From contig JBFLZC010000004.1 of NCBI GenBank assembly GCA_040756375.1, positions 186,001-250,000 of the forward strand: DNA of 64,000 nucleotides, in the 5' to 3' direction. Position 1 is the first letter of the stretch; every line of letters begins with the position of its first letter. Positions 59,749-64,000 of this stretch are shown piece by piece. The stretch is from VGSG01 sp040756375. Its GTDB lineage: Bacteria; Desulfobacterota; Desulfomonilia; Desulfomonilales; Desulfomonilaceae. Made by a program: the position numbers and the translations under genes. The notes under the pieces are model-generated. The model saw nothing but the letters and a program-made list of their open reading frames with translations. It ran no database searches and had not been told where the DNA came from.

Positions 59749-61374
59749 ATGACTCAGGAATACGACGGCATCATCATCGGCGCCGGCCCTAATGGACTGA
59801 CCTTGGCCGCATATCTTGCAAAGGCTGGGCTCAAAATACTGCTTCTGGAGCGCCGTTTCGAGGCGGGTGGCGGACTGGCGACTGAGCAGGTGACCCTTCC
59901 GGGTTTTCTCCATAATACGCACGCGGTCTACATGCCTATGGTGGATTACGCGCCGCCTCTCGTGGATTTCAATGACTACTTGACCAAAGACTATGACCTG
60001 GAATTCGCGTTCCCGTCTCCGGTTATGGCTATGCCCTTTGAGGACGGCACATCGCTGTGCCTTTACCAAGATACGGAAAAGACCTGCGAATCGATTGCAC
60101 GCTTCTCCAAGAAAGATGCCGAAACGTACAGGGGAATTGCGGAACGCTATCGCGTCCTGACCGAAGACTTCTTGGGACCGGCTACGTACGAACGGGCCAA
60201 GCCTGCATTCGAGCAGCTCGTGACGCTTCAAGCCACCGACGTGGGCCGCGAGATTAGCGAGATCACGGAAAAGACTCCGCTCGACATCGTCAACGGTCTC
60301 TTTGAAAACGACCGGGTCAGGTGCCTGTTTCTGTATCTGAGCTGCATGTGGGGGCTCCATCACGATTTGGAAGGCGTGAGCTACCTGGTGCCTCTGCTCA
60401 TCAATAGGGCGGTGAACTACCGATTGGTGAAGGGCGGATCGCACCACCTGGCGCATCTGTTCACCAAGGTGCTCTACAGACACGGCGGCATGATCATTTC
60501 GCCGGTGAAGGTGAAACGGATCGTTATCGAAGGTGGAAAAGCGACTGGCGTCGAGCTTGAAGACGGCACGCTGTACAAAGCCAGCAAGTTTGTGGCGAGC
60601 AGCCTGGATCCGTATCAAACGTTCCTGCAACTGGTCGGCCCGCAAAACCTGGAAGAACGGTTCGTCACGAGGACAAATGATTGGAAATGGGAGATTACGA
60701 GCCTCTTCCACGTGCACCTTGCGCTTGATGAAGCCCCACAATTCGACGCGGCAAAATCCAATCCTAACCTGAACAATGCCCTGATCACTGTGCTTGGGTA
60801 TGAGACTGAGGAGAGTCTTGTCCGTCACTATGAGGCAATCCACCGTGGTGAGCTCTATCCGGGAGGATTCAACTGCTGCTTCCCCTCGTTGCACGATCCG
60901 AAACAGGCCCCTCCGGGCAAGCATACCGCTCTGATTTCGCTCCATGCACCGCATGACCTCAAAGACGGTGGGCCTGAGCGCTGGTATCGCATTCGAGAGC
61001 AAGAGGCCGGGCGCTGCATAGAATTGCTCAAGAAATACGTCCCCAATATTACAGATGAAAAGATCCTTTGGCACTACATTACCACGCCGTTGGATATCGG
61101 AAACAAGTTCGCGGACATGGTGAAAGGCTCTTACAAGCAGGGCCAGTACCATCCGCTTCAGATGGGTTACCTGCGGCCGAATGAGGACTGCTCTCACTAT
61201 GCCACGCCGATTGAAAGACTCTATGTGTGTGGGGCGAGCACGTTTCCCGGCGGGCTGATCACCTTTGGCCCGGGGTACAACGCGGCCAACAAGATCGCGG
61301 AGGACCTGGGGATCGAGCGCTGGTGGGCTGAACCAGAGTGCGTGCGCAAGGCCAAGGCCAAAGGGACGTTGTAG
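59749..61374 (+). CDS. FAD-dependent oxidoreductase, phytoene desaturase-like (A)
   Basis: A 541-residue flavoprotein of the CrtI/phytoene dehydrogenase-like family. The N-terminal YDGIIIGAGPNGLTLAAYLAKAGLKILLLERR (residues about 4-35) is the FAD-binding Rossmann motif, and GASTFPGGLITFGPGYNAANKIAEDLG is the C-terminal FAD motif. No carotenoid genes are near, so the substrate is probably another lipid or hydrocarbon-like compound. AAGGAG precedes ATG 59749. It is related to the enzyme at 61695, with an 86-residue protein between them. Confidence 0.87.
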   Translation: MTQEYDGIIIGAGPNGLTLAAYLAKAGLKILLLERRFEAGGGLATEQVTLPGFLHNTHAVYMPMVDYAPPLVDFNDYLTKDYDLEFAFPSPVMAMPFEDGTSLCLYQDTEKTCESIARFSKKDAETYRGIAERYRVLTEDFLGPATYERAKPAFEQLVTLQATDVGREISEITEKTPLDIVNGLFENDRVRCLFLYLSCMWGLHHDLEGVSYLVPLLINRAVNYRLVKGGSHHLAHLFTKVLYRHGGMIISPVKVKRIVIEGGKATGVELEDGTLYKASKFVASSLDPYQTFLQLVGPQNLEERFVTRTNDWKWEITSLFHVHLALDEAPQFDAAKSNPNLNNALITVLGYETEESLVRHYEAIHRGELYPGGFNCCFPSLHDPKQAPPGKHTALISLHAPHDLKDGGPERWYRIREQEAGRCIELLKKYVPNITDEKILWHYITTPLDIGNKFADMVKGSYKQGQYHPLQMGYLRPNEDCSHYATPIERLYVCGASTFPGGLITFGPGYNAANKIAEDLGIERWWAEPECVRKAKAKGTL

Positions 61375-61384
61375 GAGGCGATCG

Positions 61385-61645
61385 ATGAAAGTGAACTCCA
61401 CCGGACTGGGAAAGACCATAATGGTCGCTCACTTTGCCGATCTCGTTGCCGTGGAAGATGGCGGCACACCTGCCATGAGACTCAACATAGAAGCAACCGA
61501 ACCGGTCCATTGGTCGATCAAGGCCACTGTGGGAGGAGAAGATCTAAGAACATTCGCTCGGCTCTTTCTGCGACCCGCGAATTTCTTCTATGTGCTGAAG
61601 CTGCTCATTGCCGGGTCAAAGCTCGACCATCCGGAATCTCGGTAA
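61385..61645 (+). CDS. Small protein between paired FAD oxidoreductases, unknown
   Basis: An 86-residue protein that I do not recognise. It has a mixed N-terminal half (AHFADLVAVEDGGTPAMRLNIEATEPVHWSI) and a C-terminal helix-like stretch (DLRTFARLFLRPANFFYVLKLLI). No cysteines or cofactor motifs are present. It starts 10 nt after oxidoreductase A with AGGAGG upstream, and ends 49 nt before oxidoreductase B, so it is certainly part of the operon. A subunit or chaperone role is possible. Confidence 0.75.
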   Translation: MKVNSTGLGKTIMVAHFADLVAVEDGGTPAMRLNIEATEPVHWSIKATVGGEDLRTFARLFLRPANFFYVLKLLIAGSKLDHPESR

Positions 61646-61694
61646 AAGCCGCGAGCATTCCCGGTCAACCTGCTGCAGATAAGGAGGTCTCTCC

Positions 61695-63359
61695 ATGGCA
61701 GATAGGACGTACGACGCAATCGTGGTTGGTGGCGGTCACCAGGGCACGATTATCGCCTGTTACTTGCAGCACGCGGGTATGCAGACAGTTGTCTTCGAGA
61801 GACAGCACGAACTGGGCGGTGGCGCATGTGGCGAATCGCTTCCGCTCCCTGGTTTTCTGCAGAATCCCTGCGCTCACTTTACCCGGTTCTACGGACATCC
61901 CGCTTATGATGACTTCAAACTCAGGGAGAAGGGTCTGGCGTACGTCTATCCGGATCACAGCGAAGGTATGATTTACGACGACGGGGTGAGCTTCCTTGGT
62001 TTCACCGCTTGGAAAGTAGTTGACCCAAACACTGGAAAGGCCCAATTTGACGAAACAAACGCACAAAAGACCGTCGATCAGATTGCCCGGTTCTCCAAGC
62101 GGGACGCGGACGTGGCCTACGATCTGCTGGAAAAGTACCGGAAGAAGTGGCGGGCCGCGTTTCATGAGTGGCGATACAATCCGCCAACGCCATGGGGCGT
62201 TCCGGACGCATTCGAGCGGCTCATCAACGACCCTGAAGCGCCTATCCCTCCTGAGTATCAATTCTACACTTCACAGCAGGTTGCGTATGACCTTTTTGAG
62301 ACGGACTACCTTCGCACGCTCTTCATGCGTTCTTGCATGACATCCAGCGGGGTCTTCCCCAACGATTGCATAGGGATCTACAAGACCCTGCATACCCTCG
62401 GCCTCATACTCTCGTGGGAACCCGCGTCCATAGCGGTTGGCGGCACCCACGCGATAACCCATGCGCTCCAGAGGGCCTTTAGCTCTATGGGCGGAGAGTT
62501 CGTGGTCGAAACGCCGGTGGAGTGCGCCGTCATTGAAAATGGCAAGGCAGTGGGTGTCAGACTGCAAGACGGCCGAGAGATCGCTGCCCGCCACGTGGTG
62601 GTGAGCGATTTGAACACGCCGCAGACAGTCCTCCAGCTTATCGGCGAACAGAACGTTGACCCAAAGATTGCGCACCGGGCCAAGAATACACTCAAGGATC
62701 GGGCGCAGCTTTTCTGGGGGAATTTTGCACTCCATGAGCTCCCTGCTTACACCGCGGCCAAAGATAACCCGGAAATCGGCATGTGCCCTAGGCTGAACTG
62801 GGGCCCGAAAGATGCGGACTATTTCGCAACTCGGCACCAGGCTGAGCTTTTCGTAAAGGGGATCCCGGAGAAACTCGTTTGTATTGTCGCTCCGGACAGC
62901 ATCTGGGACAGGACCCGCGCGCCCGGAGACAAGCACACAATCCTCATCGAGCAGTTCACGGCGCCGTATCGTTTTTTCAGCGACCGGGAATGGCTCCGCA
63001 TGAAAAAGGACATTGTAGAAATCGTACGCGAGCAATGGTCCTGGTACGCTCCGAACATGACCCCGGACAACCTCATTGCGGCGCACATTACCACTCCCAT
63101 GGACGTGAAGATGCGCAACATCAACATGCCCCAAGGAGGCTGGACCGGTGAGGATATGATCGCCTCGCAGATGGGCCGCATGAGGCCTTTCCCGGAATTG
63201 GCCTTTTATCGTATGCCCGTGAAAAACCTCTATCTGTGCTCCGCGGCCGCACACTCAGGCCCTGGAATCGGAAGGGGCAGCGCTTACAACTGCTTCAAGG
63301 TGATCGCAGAAGACTATGGACTACCCAAAATCTGGGAACAGAAGGGCAGACCGTACTGA
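61695..63359 (+). CDS. FAD-dependent oxidoreductase, phytoene desaturase-like (B)
   Basis: A 554-residue flavoprotein related to the enzyme at 59749. The FAD motif is YDAIVVGGGHQGTIIACYLQHAGMQTVVFERQ (about 4-36), in which GGGHQG differs slightly from the standard GxGxxG context, and the C-terminal motif is YLCSAAAHSGPGIGRGSAYNCFKVIAEDYG. Two paralogues in one operon suggest a heteromeric enzyme or two consecutive oxidation or isomerisation steps. GGAGG precedes ATG 61695. An SDR gene follows after 14 nt. Confidence 0.87.
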   Translation: MADRTYDAIVVGGGHQGTIIACYLQHAGMQTVVFERQHELGGGACGESLPLPGFLQNPCAHFTRFYGHPAYDDFKLREKGLAYVYPDHSEGMIYDDGVSFLGFTAWKVVDPNTGKAQFDETNAQKTVDQIARFSKRDADVAYDLLEKYRKKWRAAFHEWRYNPPTPWGVPDAFERLINDPEAPIPPEYQFYTSQQVAYDLFETDYLRTLFMRSCMTSSGVFPNDCIGIYKTLHTLGLILSWEPASIAVGGTHAITHALQRAFSSMGGEFVVETPVECAVIENGKAVGVRLQDGREIAARHVVVSDLNTPQTVLQLIGEQNVDPKIAHRAKNTLKDRAQLFWGNFALHELPAYTAAKDNPEIGMCPRLNWGPKDADYFATRHQAELFVKGIPEKLVCIVAPDSIWDRTRAPGDKHTILIEQFTAPYRFFSDREWLRMKKDIVEIVREQWSWYAPNMTPDNLIAAHITTPMDVKMRNINMPQGGWTGEDMIASQMGRMRPFPELAFYRMPVKNLYLCSAAAHSGPGIGRGSAYNCFKVIAEDYGLPKIWEQKGRPY

Positions 63360-63373
63360 TCCGGGAGGTTTGA

Positions 63374-64000
63374 ATGCCTCGACTTGAAGGTCGAGTGGCT
63401 CTGGTCACGGGCGCGGGCAAAGGGCTCGGGCGTGCCTTCTGCGTGAAACTGGCTGAAGAAGGGGCTCACATTGCGGCCGTGACACGAGCGGACATGCAGG
63501 GCCTGGAACAGACCGCTAAGCAGGTGCGACAACTGGGCGGGGAGGCCTTCGTGAGTCAGGTTGATGTCTCGGACGAAGGTCAGGTCAACCGGATGGCGCA
63601 GGAGGTCTTCGACAGATTCGGTCGCGTAGACGTGCTGGTGAACAACGCTGCCTATTATTACGGCGTGAAGCGGAAGGCCTTCACGGAGATCACCACAGAA
63701 GAGTGGGACCGGATGATGGGTGTCAACGTGAAAGGGCCCTGGTTATGCGCCAGGGCAGTGTTTCCGTTCATGAAGGCCCAGGGGAAAGGAAAGATAGTCA
63801 ACCTGGCTTCAGAGGTCTTTTTCACAGGCTCGCACGGCTTCGTACATTATGTTGCCTCTAAAGGGGGAGTCGTGGGCTTGACGAGAGCGCTTGCGGTAGA
63901 ACTCGGTCAATACGGCATTTGCGTAAATGCGGTTGCGCCGGGGTTCACCGACACAGAAGCCAGCCGCACCGTGGCTGACGTAGAGAAATACGACACGAGC
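63374..64000 (+). CDS. SDR-family oxidoreductase (3' partial)
   Basis: The frame is open for 209 codons to the window end. VALVTGAGKGLGRAFCVKL is the NAD(P) loop, VLVNNAAYYYG the NNAG-like motif, and LASEVFFTGSHGFVHYVASKGG supplies the Ser, Tyr and Lys of the catalytic set. It is a classical SDR of the FabG-like type. GGAGG lies before ATG 63374, 14 nt after oxidoreductase B, so it belongs to the same operon and probably oxidises or reduces an alcohol or ketone intermediate of that pathway. Confidence 0.92.
   Translation, partial: MPRLEGRVALVTGAGKGLGRAFCVKLAEEGAHIAAVTRADMQGLEQTAKQVRQLGGEAFVSQVDVSDEGQVNRMAQEVFDRFGRVDVLVNNAAYYYGVKRKAFTEITTEEWDRMMGVNVKGPWLCARAVFPFMKAQGKGKIVNLASEVFFTGSHGFVHYVASKGGVVGLTRALAVELGQYGICVNAVAPGFTDTEASRTVADVEKYDTS

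Noticed and set aside
59575..61419. 614-codon frame antisense to FAD oxidoreductase A
   Set aside because: It is the mirror of a gene with clear FAD motifs, and its product has no recognisable domain.
62271..63254. 327-codon frame antisense to FAD oxidoreductase B
   Set aside because: Shadow of a clear coding sequence.
1..64000. CRISPR arrays, tRNA and rRNA genes
   Set aside because: I saw no regularly spaced direct repeats and no convincing tRNA-like GTTCGA arm with flanking cloverleaf; a dedicated tRNA and CRISPR scan would be decisive.

Overview
The window looks like part of the chromosome of an anaerobic, GC-rich Gram-negative bacterium, most likely a deltaproteobacterium (Desulfobacterota; Desulfomonile/Syntrophobacter-like). 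This is inferred from gene content: many hybrid PAS histidine kinases with DFNN-type H-boxes, two TauE/SafE anion exporters, a molybdopterin/4Fe-4S/GltD-like oxidoreductase operon, orphan TRAP and PstS-type binding proteins, and phytoene-desaturase-like flavoproteins. Taxonomy was not tested by any search. I see no rRNA, tRNA, CRISPR array, transposase or prophage. Palindromic MITE/REP-like repeats fill many of the larger gaps.

Layout. 1-2.6 kb (minus): a two-gene unit behind a good sigma70-type promoter, made of an ImmA/IrrE metallopeptidase and a large Ser/Thr protein kinase fused to an HD phosphohydrolase (cut by the window edge). I consider this the best candidate for an undescribed system. 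2.9-8.6 kb: an MBL hydrolase, a duplicated repeat cassette, a DUF4160/DUF2442 pair, a penicillin-acylase-family hydrolase and an alpha/beta hydrolase. 8.9-10.6 kb: polyprenyl-phosphate-type glycosyltransferase plus methyltransferase. 10.9-14.6 kb: phosphate transporter Pit, its PhoU-like DUF47 partner and a PhoR-like kinase whose phospho-acceptor His is replaced by Arg. 15.1-16.3 kb: an amidase.

16.8-23.6 kb: a signalling block (Cache histidine kinase, three single-domain response regulators, a kinase-like protein with an H-box but no evident ATPase domain, and a small repeat protein) followed by a TauE exporter, a small membrane protein and a CBS protein. 23.7-31.7 kb: acyltransferase-like, acyl-CoA synthetase, DUF401 permease, MFS, DUF374 acyltransferase and O-acetylhomoserine sulfhydrylase-family genes. 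32-39 kb: an NrtA/SsuA-like binding protein translationally coupled to a 1062-residue hybrid kinase, then a second, soluble hybrid kinase.

39.4-46.4 kb (minus): TauE exporter, unknown membrane protein, molybdopterin oxidoreductase, four-cluster ferredoxin and GltD-like flavoprotein; probably a cytoplasmic NAD(P)-linked Mo enzyme with an anion exporter. 46.8-53.5 kb: hotdog thioesterase, a small secreted Cys-rich protein, a TraB/GumN-like protein, two paralogous GNAT/FemAB-like proteins on opposite strands around a shared promoter region, a radical SAM/SPASM protein, an FMN reductase and a membrane-anchored Cys-rich protein. 53.5-58.2 kb: a large GAF protein and two orphan periplasmic binding proteins. 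58.6-64 kb: a LysR regulator divergent from two related FAD oxidoreductases, an 86-residue protein and an SDR (cut by the window end). Several start codons were moved inward from the longest reading frame on Shine-Dalgarno and promoter evidence.
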